From Sphingopyxis macrogoltabida (lineage in GTDB: Bacteria > Pseudomonadota > Alphaproteobacteria > Sphingomonadales > Sphingomonadaceae), in assembly GCF_001314325.1 (NCBI RefSeq), contig NZ_CP009429.1, forward strand, positions 3,348,501 to 3,412,500: a stretch of DNA of 64,000 nucleotides, in the 5' to 3' direction. Position 1 is the first letter of the stretch. Each line of letters begins with the position of its first letter. The notes under the pieces were generated by a model that worked only from the letters and a program-made list of their open reading frames with translations, made no database searches and had not been told where the DNA came from. Positions 1-9,301 of this stretch are shown piece after piece. The translations under genes and the position numbers were made by a program.

Positions 1-699
1 CTGCCCGAACGCAGCCTCGAATATTTCATGAGCGTGCCGCACTGGCTCGACGCGCTGTCACCGCCGGTCGAGGACCATATCGTCCGGCTGGGCGATGTCG
101 TCGGCCAGTTGGTGCACGGCGCGGCAGGCCGCGGCGATTATATCCCGCGCAAGCCGCGGGGCGCGAAAAGCGTGAGCTGGAACAACGCGCTGGTCCGCGC
201 GGGCGCGGGCGGCGCGGTGCTGGCGCTGCTGCTGCTCGCCGCTTGGCTGGGCGGGCTGGCGCCGCCGGAATCGCCGGTCGGCTGGCTCGCCGCGCTGCTC
301 GCCATCGCGATCCCCGTGGGGGCGATTGCCGCTGGCGGCGCGAAACTATGGACCAGAGGCTGGGTGCGCGGCGTGCTGCTCGCGCTGCTGCTCGCGGCGG
401 CAGCGGGATATGGCTGGACGCGCAGCGCCTATGTCATCGCGGGCGAGAATGGCGCACCGCTAGTGCGCGGCACCGAGTGTACGCCTGACGCGAAGCTGGT
501 GTTCGAAAGCGAATGCCCCGATCTGCCGTCCGACGCGCTGGCCGATGCGGCCTATGATCCGGCGATGCTGTGGACGGCGGCGTCGATCGGGCGGGTGAAG
601 CTGATGCTCGCCGCCGCCTGGGCGCTCGCGGCGGCGGTGGCAGCGTTGCTCGTGGCGGGATGGATGGGCGGCCCGCGGCGGCTGAAACAGGAGGATTGA
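1..699 (+). CDS. Membrane protein of unknown function, 3' part
   Basis: The reading frame is open from the first base of the window, so the gene starts upstream and only about 232 C-terminal residues are visible. An internal ATG at 28 exists but has no convincing ribosome binding site. The visible part has a hydrophilic stretch of about 60 residues, then roughly four hydrophobic segments rich in Leu/Ala (around residues 66-85, 95-110, 120-140 and 200-220). Two Cys residues lie in the loop between the last two segments. The stop is 1 base before the ATG of the next gene, so the two are probably co-transcribed. I do not recognise the family. Confidence 0.6.
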   Translation: MPERSLEYFMSVPHWLDALSPPVEDHIVRLGDVVGQLVHGAAGRGDYIPRKPRGAKSVSWNNALVRAGAGGAVLALLLLAAWLGGLAPPESPVGWLAALLAIAIPVGAIAAGGAKLWTRGWVRGVLLALLLAAAAGYGWTRSAYVIAGENGAPLVRGTECTPDAKLVFESECPDLPSDALADAAYDPAMLWTAASIGRVKLMLAAAWALAAAVAALLVAGWMGGPRRLKQED

Positions 700-700
700 G

Positions 701-1687
701 ATGGGCAAGGCGAAGATGCTGATGCTGCTGGCTGCGGTGGCGTCTCCGGTGACGGCGACCGCGAAGGAACCGCTCGATGCCGCGGGGCTCAAGGCGATCG
801 AAACGCGGGTGCCGCCGCAAAGCTGGTACCCCGACGGCTATTACGACATCCGCATCGCCGCCGAGGGGCAGGTCGCCGATTTCCCGCGCGAGACGCTGAC
901 GATGGACTGGGGCGACGGGCAGCCGCCCTATTACGACGTCATCGACTGCAACGCCGAATATGTCAGCCTCGACGAAACCGACCCGCTGACCGCGCGCTAT
1001 GGCCCGGTGGCGCTCGAGGTCGCGCGGCTGCGCGGCGAGTTCGAGCGGATGAAATATCCGCTAGCGGTTTATGCCGGACCGCTGCTCGAGTTCGAGAAGG
1101 CGAAGATCGAAGAGGCCAAAACCGCACCCGAACCCGTGTCCGAAGCCGAAATGAGCGACGCGATGGCGATGGAGGCGAGCGCCGCTGCCGACGCGGCGGT
1201 CGCGGAGGCTGCTGCCGATGCTGCTGCGGCGGCGGATGCGGCGTCGATGGAGGCCGCACCCCCGGCCGATGGCGGCATGGACGAGGCCGAAACCTATAAC
1301 GACCCCTATTTTCTGCTCGCCAAGGCAGTCGAAGCGAACCGCGAGCGGCTAGCGCCGAAGCTGCCGAAGGTGCTTGCCGATGGCGGCTGCGGCGCCGGCG
1401 AAGGGAGCAGCGTCATCGTCAAGACGGTGCCGCCGCAGGGCGAGGTGCTGCTGATCAACGCCTTTGCCTTCAAGGTTTGCACCCGCAAGAAACCTGACCC
1501 GTGGGATCGCTTCGCCTGCAAGTGGAACGAGATCGAAACCGGCGTCGAGAAGCCGCTTTCCGGCCGCTATGTCTATCAGGTCAAATGGCCCGACGGGACG
1601 GTGCGCAAGGGAACCCGCGACATCGTCCCCAATTACGAAGATGAGGCGGTCGCGGCCGTGGTGACCTTCAAGAAAGTCGGAAGCTGA
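701..1687 (+). CDS. Exported protein of unknown function, Ala/Glu-rich insert (paralog 1)
   Basis: 328 residues. The N-terminus has a Lys-containing start and a hydrophobic Leu/Ala core ending near residue 21, so it looks like a signal peptide. A first conserved block follows (PPQSWYPDGYYDIRIAAE, about residues 33-50). A linker of about 60 residues rich in Ala, Glu, Asp and Met lies in the middle, and a second conserved block (WDRFACKWNEIETG, then GRYVYQVKWPDGTVRKGTR) near the C-terminus. Both blocks recur in the next gene, so the two are tandem duplicates. Four or so Cys residues suggest periplasmic disulfides. Function unknown; a periplasmic or cell-surface role is inferred only from the signal peptide. 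Confidence 0.7.
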   Translation: MGKAKMLMLLAAVASPVTATAKEPLDAAGLKAIETRVPPQSWYPDGYYDIRIAAEGQVADFPRETLTMDWGDGQPPYYDVIDCNAEYVSLDETDPLTARYGPVALEVARLRGEFERMKYPLAVYAGPLLEFEKAKIEEAKTAPEPVSEAEMSDAMAMEASAAADAAVAEAAADAAAAADAASMEAAPPADGGMDEAETYNDPYFLLAKAVEANRERLAPKLPKVLADGGCGAGEGSSVIVKTVPPQGEVLLINAFAFKVCTRKKPDPWDRFACKWNEIETGVEKPLSGRYVYQVKWPDGTVRKGTRDIVPNYEDEAVAAVVTFKKVGS

Positions 1688-1689
1688 CG

Positions 1690-2547
1690 ATGGGCGGTCG
1701 GACGATCGCAGCGCTGCTGATGCTGGCGAGCCCGTCCGTTGCCATGGCGCAGGATGCCGCCGCCGATGACGGTGCAGCCATGAAAGCGCTGGAAGCCGAT
1801 GTGCCGCAACAGCCGTGGTATCCCGGCGGCTATTACGACATCCGGATCGCGGCCGAAGCACAGGTCGTCGAATTTCCGCGCCCGGCGAGCGATCTGCCCG
1901 CGACGCCCGAACAATCCTATAATCTGGTTGCTTGCGATGTCGAACGGCCGGGGAACGATGCCTCCGATCCGATGCTGGAACGCTATGGCTATGTCGCGCT
2001 GGAAACCGCACGGCTGCGGGCCGAACTGCGCCGGATGCATTACCCGGCCAGCATCTATGCCGAACCGCTGCTGGCTTTCGAACGCGAATCGATCGCGAGA
2101 GCCGAGGAACGGGCGACGAATGGCGATCCCTATACGTCGCTGGCCGAGGCGCTGGAGGCTGCACGCGCCGGCGCCAAGGCGCCTTTGTCCCCGGTTTTCG
2201 AATATCGCGACTGCACACCGCCGCCGATGGCCGCGCCAAGCCGTCCCCGGTTGGGCGCGGTCCGCTCGCCGCCTGCTCCCGGCGTCAAATTCCGCACCGA
2301 GCCCCCGGCCGGCGAACTGTGGATGATCAGCGCCTTCGCCTTCAAGGTTTGCGTCCGCAAGCAGCCCGATCCGTGGGACCGCTTTGCCTGCAAATGGAAC
2401 GAGGTCGAGACCGGGGTCACCAGGAACATCTCGGGCCGCTTCGTCTATCAGGTGCGCTGGCCCGACGGCACCGTGCGCAAAGGTACGCGCGAAGTCGCGC
2501 CCGCAAGCGGGTCGACGCCGGTGACGTTCAAGAAGGTCGGGAGTTAG
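1690..2547 (+). CDS. Exported protein of unknown function (paralog 2)
   Basis: 285 residues, starting 2 bases after the stop of its paralog, so translation is probably coupled. A signal peptide ends at about residue 20 (AMAQ). It shares with the preceding gene the WYPGGYYDIRIAAEAQVVEF block and the C-terminal WDRFACKWNEVETG and FVYQVRWPDGTVRKGTR blocks. It lacks the long Ala/Glu-rich insert and carries a short Pro/Arg-rich stretch instead. The stop overlaps the stop of the convergent phoH gene by 3 bases. No catalytic motif is visible and the family is not recognised. Confidence 0.7.
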   Translation: MGGRTIAALLMLASPSVAMAQDAAADDGAAMKALEADVPQQPWYPGGYYDIRIAAEAQVVEFPRPASDLPATPEQSYNLVACDVERPGNDASDPMLERYGYVALETARLRAELRRMHYPASIYAEPLLAFERESIARAEERATNGDPYTSLAEALEAARAGAKAPLSPVFEYRDCTPPPMAAPSRPRLGAVRSPPAPGVKFRTEPPAGELWMISAFAFKVCVRKQPDPWDRFACKWNEVETGVTRNISGRFVYQVRWPDGTVRKGTREVAPASGSTPVTFKKVGS

Positions 2548-3551
2548 GCCCCCGGCCCTTCATAGGCATCGACGATCCGCCCGACGATCGGATGACGGAC
2601 GACGTCGGCGCTGGTGAAATAGCTGACGTTGATGCCCTCCACCCCCTCAAGGCGCCCGACCGCATCGGCGAGCCCCGAGCTGGCGGGGAGCGGCAGGTCG
2701 ACCTGCTTGGGATCGCCGCAAATCACCATGCGGCTGTTCATGCCGAAGCGGGTGAGAAACATCTTCATCTGCGGGATCGTCGTGTTCTGCGCCTCGTCGA
2801 GGATGATGAAGGCGTCGGCGAGCGTGCGGCCGCGCATGAAGGCAAGCGGCGCGATCTCGATCTCGCCCGACGCGATGCGACGTTCGACCTGTTCGGCGGG
2901 CAGGCAGTCGTGGAGCGCATCGTAGAGCGGGCGCAGATAGGGATCGACCTTTTCCTTCATGTCGCCGGGCAGGAAGCCGAGCTTCTCGCCCGCCTCGACC
3001 GCGGGGCGCGACAGGATCAGGCGCTGGACGCTGCCGGTGATGAGCTGCGCCACCGCCTGTGCGACCGCGAGATAGGTCTTACCCGTCCCCGCCGGGCCGA
3101 GCGCGAAGATGATGTCGTCGCGCGCCAGCGCCTGCATATAGGGGACCTGTGACGGCGCGCGCGGGACGATCGTCTTCTTGCACGTGCGGATCATCACCGT
3201 CGGCGCTTCGTCCTTGTCGTGGCGGATGATGCCGGCGAGCATCGGCTGCGCCGACATCGCGATCACCCCGTCGACCAGCCCCGCATCGACCTCCTGCCCC
3301 TGTTCGATGCGGTTATAGAGTTCGGTGAGCACGTCGCGGGCGCGCGCCGCGGCTTCGGCCTCGCCCTCGATCTGGACGCGATTGCCGCGCGCCGAAATAT
3401 AGACGCCGAGACGGTTTTCGATGGCGACGAGGTTGCGGTCGAATTCGCCGAAGAGGAGGCCCAAAAGCTGCGTTCGCTCAAATTCCGCCGTCAGTCGGAC
3501 GCGGTCGCCGGGTTCGGCGGGGGTGGAGGCAGTCAGCGGGCGTTTGGACAT
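2544..3551 (-). CDS. phoH: PhoH-like P-loop NTPase
   Basis: 335 residues in the PhoH/YbeZ family, cytoplasmic P-loop ATPases linked to RNA metabolism. A KH-like N-terminal part (about residues 20-85) precedes the ATPase domain. Walker A is GPAGTGKT at residues 152-159 and Walker B is FIILDEAQN at 248-256. The start is set at 3551 because an AAGGAG (complement of 3562-3567) lies 10 bases upstream. A longer in-frame reading to 3668 would run through a hairpin and has no family support. It follows miaB on the same strand, 130 bases downstream, an arrangement usual in alphaproteobacteria, although ybeY is not the next gene here. Confidence 0.93.
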   Translation of the reverse strand: MSKRPLTASTPAEPGDRVRLTAEFERTQLLGLLFGEFDRNLVAIENRLGVYISARGNRVQIEGEAEAAARARDVLTELYNRIEQGQEVDAGLVDGVIAMSAQPMLAGIIRHDKDEAPTVMIRTCKKTIVPRAPSQVPYMQALARDDIIFALGPAGTGKTYLAVAQAVAQLITGSVQRLILSRPAVEAGEKLGFLPGDMKEKVDPYLRPLYDALHDCLPAEQVERRIASGEIEIAPLAFMRGRTLADAFIILDEAQNTTIPQMKMFLTRFGMNSRMVICGDPKQVDLPLPASSGLADAVGRLEGVEGINVSYFTSADVVRHPIVGRIVDAYEGPGA

Positions 3552-3585
3552 ATGGGCAAGGCTCCTTCGATCGACGACATGACTG

Positions 3586-3668
3586 TACTCCCGCGATGAC
3601 GGGAGTCCATGACTTGCAAGCTGCGAATGCGACGGAAGGAGGCCGAGTGTGTCTTCGCGGAGACACAC
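3586..3668. repeat. Two adjacent hairpin-forming palindromes between miaB and phoH
   Basis: In the 130-base gap between miaB and phoH two perfect inverted repeats lie in a row. One has 7-bp arms (ACTCCCG at 3587-3593, CGGGAGT at 3600-3606) around a 6-base loop. The other has 8-bp arms (GTGTGTCT at 3647-3654, AGACACAC at 3661-3668) around TCGCGG. Neither is followed by a T-run on the minus strand, so they look more like mRNA-processing or REP-type elements than classical terminators. Confidence 0.5.
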
Positions 3669-3681
3669 CGTGCCAGTCGCA

Positions 3682-5031
3682 CTAGGCGACTTCTTCCATC
3701 AGGGCTTCGGCGCCGACGCTATTGGCCCCGGCCGAGACGATGCGAACATCGATCATGTCGCCGATCTTGAGCCCCGGCGCGATGACATGCACCGACTGGA
3801 GCCAGGGCGACTTACCGATGAGCTGGCCTTCGAGCTTGCCCTTGCGTTCGAGCAGCAAGCGCGTCGTGCGGCCGACGGTCGCCGCGTTAAAGGCGTGCTG
3901 TTGTTCGTTGAGCAGCGCCTGCAGCCGCTGGAGACGGTCGTTCATTACCGCTTCGTCGATCTGGTCGCCCATCGTCGCGGCGGGCGTGCCGGGGCGGCGC
4001 GAATATTTGAAGCTGTACGCCATCGCATAATTGGTCGCGCGGACGATATCGAGCGTCGCTTCGAAATCCTCCTCGGTCTCGCCGGGGAAGCCGACGATGA
4101 AATCGCCCGAGATGGCGATGTCGGGACGCGCGGCGCGGACGCGCTCGATGACCTTCAGATAGCTGTCGACCGAATGACTGCGGTTCATCGCCGCGAGGAT
4201 GCGGTCGCTGCCCGCCTGCACCGGCAAGTGGAGGAAGGGCATCAGCTTGTCGACCTCGCCATGCGCGGCGATCAGCCCCTCGGTCATATCGTTGGGATGG
4301 CTGGTCGTGTAACGGATGCGTTCGAGCCCGTCCTCGCGGGCGAGTTCGCGGATCAGCCCGTCGAGGCCGATCGCCCTGCCCTTCTCGTCCTCGCCGTCCC
4401 AGGCGTTGACGTTCTGCCCCAGCAAGGTGATCTCGCGGACACCGCCGGCGACCAAAGCGCGCGCCTCGGCGATCAGGTCGGCGAACGGCCGGCTGATTTC
4501 GGCGCCGCGCGTATAGGGGACGACGCAATAGGTGCAGAATTTGTCGCAGCCTTCCTGCACGGTCAGGAAAGCTGTCGGGCGCTGGCCGCCGGCGCGCTTC
4601 GGCAGGGCGCCGAACTTGCTCTCGGCCGGCATGTCGAGATCGACGGCTTTCTCGCCCTTCGCGGCGCGCGCGATCAGGTCGGGCAGGCGGTGATAAGCCT
4701 GCGGGCCGACGACGACATCGACCGACGGCGCACGGCGCGCGATCTCGGCGCCTTCGGCCTGCGCGACGCAGCCGGCGACGGCGATCGTCGGGCGACTGCC
4801 GTCGGCGCGTTTCAGCCGCCCGATGTCCGAATAGACTTTCTCGGCCGCCTTTTCGCGAATGTGGCAGGTGTTGAGCACAACCAGGTCGGCATCGGCGCCC
4901 TCGGCCGCGGCGACATAACCCTCGGCACCCAGCATCTCGGCCATGCGCTCGCCGTCATAGACGTTCATCTGGCAGCCGAAGGATTTGACGTGGAAGGTCT
5001 TGGGAGAATTTTGGGGAGAGTCGGACTTCAT
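3682..5031 (-). CDS. miaB: tRNA-2-methylthio-N6-dimethylallyladenosine synthase MiaB
   Basis: 449 residues. This radical-SAM methylthiotransferase adds a methylthio group to i6A37 of tRNAs reading UNN codons. The N-terminal UPF0004 domain has the three cluster ligands C20, C56 and C88. The radical-SAM motif is GCDKFCTYC with C162, C166 and C169. A C-terminal TRAM domain covers about residues 375-445. The start lies 7 bases after the plsC stop, so it is probably in one transcript with fur and plsC. The length is normal for the family. Confidence 0.96.
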   Translation of the reverse strand: MKSDSPQNSPKTFHVKSFGCQMNVYDGERMAEMLGAEGYVAAAEGADADLVVLNTCHIREKAAEKVYSDIGRLKRADGSRPTIAVAGCVAQAEGAEIARRAPSVDVVVGPQAYHRLPDLIARAAKGEKAVDLDMPAESKFGALPKRAGGQRPTAFLTVQEGCDKFCTYCVVPYTRGAEISRPFADLIAEARALVAGGVREITLLGQNVNAWDGEDEKGRAIGLDGLIRELAREDGLERIRYTTSHPNDMTEGLIAAHGEVDKLMPFLHLPVQAGSDRILAAMNRSHSVDSYLKVIERVRAARPDIAISGDFIVGFPGETEEDFEATLDIVRATNYAMAYSFKYSRRPGTPAATMGDQIDEAVMNDRLQRLQALLNEQQHAFNAATVGRTTRLLLERKGKLEGQLIGKSPWLQSVHVIAPGLKIGDMIDVRIVSAGANSVGAEALMEEVA

Positions 5032-5038
5032 CGGCGCG

Positions 5039-5836
5039 CTATAGGCGATGCAGCGCGGCGGCGGAAGGGCGGCCGACCTCGGCCATGCGGCGGGCGATCG
5101 CGGCGCGCGCCGCCTCGCTGATCGCCTTGCGATCGTGCGTCACCTCGGCGGGCAGCGGGTCGAGATAGTGGATGGTCAGCGGGATCGACCGCTTGCGCGC
5201 GATCAGCCGCTTGAAATTGTCGAGGCCCGATTCGGGGTCCTGCCAGGCGATGGCGGTCGCTTCGTCGCCATAGTCGAGGAAGACGGGCTGGATGCGCAGG
5301 TTCGGCGGCGGTGGAACGACCGCCTGGAACAGCGAACCGCGAAACGGCAGCAGCCCGTCGCCGGGTCCCGTCGTGCCTTCGGGGAACAATGTCACCGGGC
5401 GGCCGCGCGCGAGCGCACCGCGGAGGCTGTCGGTCTGCGCATGGATGTCGCGCCGCGCCTCGCGCTGCACGTAAATCGTGTGGTTCTGGTCGGCGAGCCA
5501 GCCGACGAGCGGCACATCCTCGACCTCCGCCTTCGACACGAAGGCCGACCGCGCCGCGCCGCCGAGGGCGAGGATATCGAGCCAGCTCAGATGATTGGCG
5601 GCGAACAGTACGTTGCGGCGGAGCCGCGTGCCGGTGGTGCGGACACGCAGCCCGGCGATCCAGCCGACGGCGTTGAGGAACGCCATCACCATCGGCGACG
5701 GGCGCCCGACGGCGCGATAGCAAAGGTGCGGGACGATCAGGAACAGCAGCGCCAGGACCATCAGGGTCATGCGCGCGACCGAGCGCCAGGTGATCGAGGC
5801 GCGATCAGTCGCGCTTGCGATCGAGGGAGACACCAT
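5039..5836 (-). CDS. plsC: 1-acyl-sn-glycerol-3-phosphate acyltransferase
   Basis: 265 residues. It acylates lysophosphatidic acid to phosphatidic acid at the inner membrane. A hydrophobic N-terminal segment ([16 protein letters not shown]) precedes the acyltransferase motif NHLSWLD (HX4D) and the glycerol-phosphate-binding motif FPEGTTGPG. The ATG at 5836 has GGAG only 4 bases upstream; the adjacent GTG at 5833 would have ideal spacing, and an internal ATG at 5770 is also possible. With the chosen start the gene overlaps the end of fur by 32 bases, implying coupled translation. Confidence 0.88.
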   Translation of the reverse strand: MVSPSIASATDRASITWRSVARMTLMVLALLFLIVPHLCYRAVGRPSPMVMAFLNAVGWIAGLRVRTTGTRLRRNVLFAANHLSWLDILALGGAARSAFVSKAEVEDVPLVGWLADQNHTIYVQREARRDIHAQTDSLRGALARGRPVTLFPEGTTGPGDGLLPFRGSLFQAVVPPPPNLRIQPVFLDYGDEATAIAWQDPESGLDNFKRLIARKRSIPLTIHYLDPLPAEVTHDRKAISEAARAAIARRMAEVGRPSAAALHRL

Positions 5837-6230
5837 AAAGCTCCATGCGATGGTCGACGAGGCGGAAGCCAAGCCGTTCGGCGATCACCTTTTGCAGCGC
5901 CTCGAGTTCGGGATCGACGAATTCGATCACCTTGCCCGTTTCGACGTCGATCAGATGGTCGTGATGCGCCTCGGGCGCCGCTTCGTAACGCGAGCGGCCG
6001 TCACCGAAATCGTGGCGGTCGAGGATGCCCGCTTCTTCGAACAGGCGGACGGTGCGGTAAACGGTGGCGATCGAGATGCCGCTGTCGATCTTCGACGCGC
6101 GTTCGTACAGCGTTTCGACGTCCGGATGATCCTCTGAATCGGAGATCACGCGGGCAATGATGCGGCGCTGCTCGGTGATGCGCAGCCCCTTTTCGTGGCA
6201 CAGGGCTTCGAGGTCGATGGAACCGGTCAT
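5805..6230 (-). CDS. fur: Fur-family ferric uptake-type transcriptional regulator
   Basis: 141 residues. The N-terminal winged helix contains the Fur signature GISIATVYRTVRLFEEAGI, and the dimerisation domain has the metal-binding HHDHLIDVETG motif. No CxxC zinc pairs are present, as is common for alphaproteobacterial Fur/Mur proteins; whether it senses Fe or Mn cannot be read from sequence. The start ATG at 6230 is preceded by AGGAAAGG at about 6 bases. It is the first gene of the fur-plsC-miaB-phoH row, with 133 bases to mucR upstream. Confidence 0.9.
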   Translation of the reverse strand: MTGSIDLEALCHEKGLRITEQRRIIARVISDSEDHPDVETLYERASKIDSGISIATVYRTVRLFEEAGILDRHDFGDGRSRYEAAPEAHHDHLIDVETGKVIEFVDPELEALQKVIAERLGFRLVDHRMELYGVSLDRKRD

Positions 6231-6363
6231 GCTGGCCTTTCCTGCAATATGCAGCCATGTCTTTGTTCTGCGAACTGTATAGGGTCGCACCGCCGATAGG
6301 ACAAGGGCGGCACCGAGTGGTCCCGCCCTTCCCTGCCCGCATGGGGCCAGATGATCGTAGGTC

Positions 6364-6795
6364 TTAGGCCTTCTTGCGCTTGCGGCCGCCACCGCGGCCC
6401 TTGGTGCCGAGGCCGATTTCCTTGGCCAGCGCGCGGCGGCGCTCGGCATAGTTCGGCGCGACCATCGGATAGTCGGCTGGCAGTCCCCATTTGGCGCGAT
6501 AGTCGTCGGGGGTCATGCCGTAATGCGTCATCAGGTGGCGGCGCAGCATCTTCAGCTTCTTGCCGTCCTCGAGGCAGACGATGTGATCGGGCTTCACCGA
6601 CGAACGGATCGACACGGCAGGCACCGGCTTTTCCTCCGGAACTTCCTGATGACCGAGGTTGGAGAGCGCGGCGTGGACATTGTTGATCAGTACCGCGAGA
6701 TCGGAGATCGCGACGCTGTTGTTGCTGACGTGCGCCGCGACAATGTCGGCGGTCAACGTCACAAGCATTTCAGAAGTATCGGCTTGATCCGACAT
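6364..6795 (-). CDS. mucR: MucR/Ros-family zinc-finger transcriptional regulator
   Basis: 143 residues. MucR/Ros proteins are alphaproteobacterial zinc-finger regulators of exopolysaccharide, motility and cell-cycle genes. The C-terminal half shows the family finger C-x(n)-HLMTHYGMTPDDYRAKWGL, followed by PMVAPNYAERR and a basic tail (GRGGGRKRKK) that probably contacts DNA. An AAGGA lies 9 bases before the ATG. The gene stands alone with intergenic gaps of 115 and 133 bases on either side, so it probably has its own promoter. Confidence 0.92.
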   Translation of the reverse strand: MSDQADTSEMLVTLTADIVAAHVSNNSVAISDLAVLINNVHAALSNLGHQEVPEEKPVPAVSIRSSVKPDHIVCLEDGKKLKMLRRHLMTHYGMTPDDYRAKWGLPADYPMVAPNYAERRRALAKEIGLGTKGRGGGRKRKKA

Positions 6796-6910
6796 GAGAG
6801 CGTATCCTTATCATTTTCCCAGAAGAGCAGGCAAGAATATCAGCGTTATTCTTCCGCCTGTCGATTATCCTGCCAGACAAATGCCGGAGCCGCAACGGTA
6901 GAATACTAAG

Positions 6911-7381
6911 TTATAACCGTACGCCCGACCGCCGCATGGTAATCGCGTCGCGCAGAACGCCGTCGGCGCCGCGGTAATAGGCCGGCCGGCGCCCGCATTC
7001 CGAGAAACCGGCGCTCTGGTAAAGATGAACGGCGTCATTGTCAGCGCGCATTTCGAGGAAATAGTCGTCGGCACCTTCGAGCAGCGCCCATTGCTGCCAA
7101 TCGTCCATCAACAACTTGCCGACGCCCTGCCCGCGCCGGTCGGGGTCGACCGCGAGCAGCAAGAGCTCGCTCTCCGGCCCCGCGATGCGTGCGGCGGCAA
7201 AACCGCAGGGCCGCTCGCCATCCCAAGCAAGCGAAACGCGCGCCGACGGCAGCGCGAAAAGCGTCAGCAACTGCGCCGCGCTCCACGCTTCGCCATAAAC
7301 GGGATCGAAGGACGCCTCCATCACGCGCATCACGGCGGACAGGTCGGCGACCCGCGCGGTGGCAAGGCGGATCGCCGTCAC
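6911..7381 (-). CDS. rimI: Ribosomal protein S18-alanine N-acetyltransferase-like GNAT enzyme
   Basis: 156 residues, GNAT fold. The acetyl-CoA binding motif is visible as DPDRRGQGVGKLLM, and the C-terminal half has YLEMRADN-type and LYQSAGF motifs typical of RimI. The start is a GTG at 7381 that overlaps the tsaB stop as GTGA, giving the length expected for RimI; longer in-frame readings run back into tsaB. The tsaB-rimI pairing supports the call. The precise acetylated substrate is inferred from the family. Confidence 0.88.
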   Translation of the reverse strand: MTAIRLATARVADLSAVMRVMEASFDPVYGEAWSAAQLLTLFALPSARVSLAWDGERPCGFAAARIAGPESELLLLAVDPDRRGQGVGKLLMDDWQQWALLEGADDYFLEMRADNDAVHLYQSAGFSECGRRPAYYRGADGVLRDAITMRRSGVRL

Positions 7382-7995
7382 GCCGCCCCCATCGGCTTGG
7401 CGTCGGGCGCGCGGCCATAAATCGGGCTGGGATCGTCGAACAGAGCAGCGTCGGGCAGCCGCACGAAAGCCGCCGCATCGGGTAGCGAAGACAAGGCACG
7501 CCCCGAACCGCGGCGCGCGACGAAAGGTTCGGCCCGATTGCCGACGACAAGCGCATCCTCGATCAGCACCGCGTCGTCGGGGAGCAATGATCGCACCGCG
7601 GCACGGGGCGACAGGTCGGCGGCGAAAGGCTGGACGAACCATTGGCCGTGCCCGCCCTCCATCACGACAAGGCCGCCGTCGGCAGCCGCGATCGCATCGG
7701 CAGCGCCCGCCGCGACGAGGGCGAGGGTCGAAAAGCCATGCACCGGCACCTGCCAGCCGAGCGCGAGCCCGCGCGCCGCCGCGACGCCGATGCGCACGCC
7801 GGCGAAGCTGCCCGGGCCGCAGCCGACAACGATGATATCGGCGCGGCCACCGTCCTCGAGCTCGGCGATCAGCGGCACCAGCCGTTCGGCATGGCCGCGT
7901 CCGATAACCTCGTGACGGCGATCGACGACGCGTCCATCCACGATCAACGCCACCGAACAGGCCTCACTCGCCGAATCGATGACCAGTTGCCGCAT
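7378..7995 (-). CDS. tsaB: tRNA threonylcarbamoyladenosine synthesis protein TsaB
   Basis: 205 residues. TsaB is the non-catalytic ASKHA-fold partner of TsaD in t6A37 modification of ANN-decoding tRNAs. The N-terminal strand carries IDSASEACSVAL, and the family motif GCGPGSFAGVRIG, with ARGLA after it, is at about residues 58-76. The gene is translationally coupled to rimI (GTGA overlap) and starts 20 bases downstream of the nitroreductase stop. Confidence 0.94.
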   Translation of the reverse strand: MRQLVIDSASEACSVALIVDGRVVDRRHEVIGRGHAERLVPLIAELEDGGRADIIVVGCGPGSFAGVRIGVAAARGLALGWQVPVHGFSTLALVAAGAADAIAAADGGLVVMEGGHGQWFVQPFAADLSPRAAVRSLLPDDAVLIEDALVVGNRAEPFVARRGSGRALSSLPDAAAFVRLPDAALFDDPSPIYGRAPDAKPMGAA

Positions 7996-8015
7996 CGAGG
8001 AGCCGGAACGTCCGC

Positions 8016-8609
8016 TCAGGCGATGCTGTTGAAGCGGCCGAAATCGGGCCGCGGGCTGCGTTCGAAAATGCTCGCCGGATCGCCGTAGCCGAGGGTCGAG
8101 ATGAAGTTGCTCTTCACGTTCGGCTGGTCGGCGAAGAAGGCCGCATCGACCGCCGCATTGTCGAAGCCCGACATCGGGCCGGTGTCGAGCCCGAGTGCGC
8201 GCGCCGCGAGGATGAAATAGGCGCCCTGCAGGCTCGAATTGCGGAACGCGGTCGTCTCGGCATGCGCCGCATTGCCCGCGAACCAGCTCCGCGCGTCGGT
8301 GTGCGGAAACAGCTCGGGCAGATGCTCGTAAAATTCATTGTCCATCGCGATGATCGCGGTGACCGGCGCCTTCAGGATCTTTTCGGCGTTCGCCGGCATG
8401 GTGAGCGGCGCCAGCTTCTGCTTCGCTTCGTCCGAAACGCACCAGATGATCCGCGCCGGCAGCGCGTTGGCGCTGGTCGGGCCATATTTCATCAGGTCCC
8501 AGATCGCGTGCAATTGCGCTTCCGATACCGGCTTGTCGATATAGCCGTTATAGGTGCGCGCGGTACGAAACAGCTGGTCGAGGGCGCTATCGGAAAGCGG
8601 CTCGCTCAT
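8016..8609 (-). CDS. rutE: Nitroreductase-family malonic semialdehyde reductase (RutE-like)
   Basis: 197 residues, FMN-dependent nitroreductase fold. Motifs are [11 protein letters not shown] near the N-terminus, [14 protein letters not shown] for flavin binding, and the conserved C-terminal block [18 protein letters not shown]. RutE reduces malonic semialdehyde to 3-hydroxypropionate in uracil breakdown, but no other rut gene is visible, so the in vivo substrate here may be another aldehyde or nitro compound. AGGAG sits 8 bases before the ATG. The neighbours are housekeeping genes in the same direction. Confidence 0.82.
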   Translation of the reverse strand: MSEPLSDSALDQLFRTARTYNGYIDKPVSEAQLHAIWDLMKYGPTSANALPARIIWCVSDEAKQKLAPLTMPANAEKILKAPVTAIIAMDNEFYEHLPELFPHTDARSWFAGNAAHAETTAFRNSSLQGAYFILAARALGLDTGPMSGFDNAAVDAAFFADQPNVKSNFISTLGYGDPASIFERSPRPDFGRFNSIA

Positions 8610-8646
8610 CGGGCATTCTCCTGTCGGTATTGGCTGGTCGGGGTCC

Positions 8647-9222
8647 TCAGACGGCGTGGACGGCCGTCACTTCGGGCACATAATGTTTGAGCAGCGATTC
8701 GATGCCGTTCTTCAGCGTCGCGGTCGACGAGGGACAGCCGGCGCACGCGCCCTGCATCTTCAGATAGACATTGCCCTTGTCGAAGCCGCGATAGACGATG
8801 TCGCCGCCGTCGTTGGCGACCGCCGGGCGGACGCGCGTTTCGATGAGTTCCTTGATCTGCTCGATGATGTCGGCGTCGGCGGGATCGTCGGCAAAACCGG
8901 CCTCATCCTCGGCCGGCACCGAAAAGCCGGCGGCCGCGGGATGGAACAGCGGCAGGCCACCAAGGAAATGGTCCATGACGATGCCGAGCACGTCGGGCTT
9001 CACATCGGCCCATTCGGCGCCCGGCGCGATTGTCACCGAGACGAAATCGCGGCCGAAGAAAACGCCGGTGACATCGCCGAGCGTGAAGAGCGCGGTCGCC
9101 AGCGGCGACGCCTCGGCCTCTTCGGGGCTGGCAAAGTCGCGCGTTCCCGTCTCCATCACCGCCCGGCCGGGCAGGAATTTGAGCGTCGCGGGATTCGGCG
9201 TCGATTCGGTTTCGATCAGCAT
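8647..9222 (-). CDS. Nfu/NifU-type Fe-S cluster carrier protein
   Basis: 191 residues. The N-terminal Nfu domain ([15 protein letters not shown], about residues 5-19) precedes the C-terminal NifU domain with the cluster-binding CAGC motif and [11 protein letters not shown] after it. The protein accepts and delivers 4Fe-4S clusters; plausible clients nearby are MiaB and other radical-SAM enzymes. Start codons at 9243, 9231 and 9222 are all in frame; 9222 is chosen because the family begins with the [11 protein letters not shown] block. No strong ribosome binding site is seen for any of them. Confidence 0.9.
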   Translation of the reverse strand: MLIETESTPNPATLKFLPGRAVMETGTRDFASPEEAEASPLATALFTLGDVTGVFFGRDFVSVTIAPGAEWADVKPDVLGIVMDHFLGGLPLFHPAAAGFSVPAEDEAGFADDPADADIIEQIKELIETRVRPAVANDGGDIVYRGFDKGNVYLKMQGACAGCPSSTATLKNGIESLLKHYVPEVTAVHAV

Positions 9223-9301
9223 GGGGTGCATGTGGGACGCCACGGCCCTTTGTGCAAGATAACATAGATGCGCCGCAGCATAGATGCGCTAGGGGCGTGC
9301 G

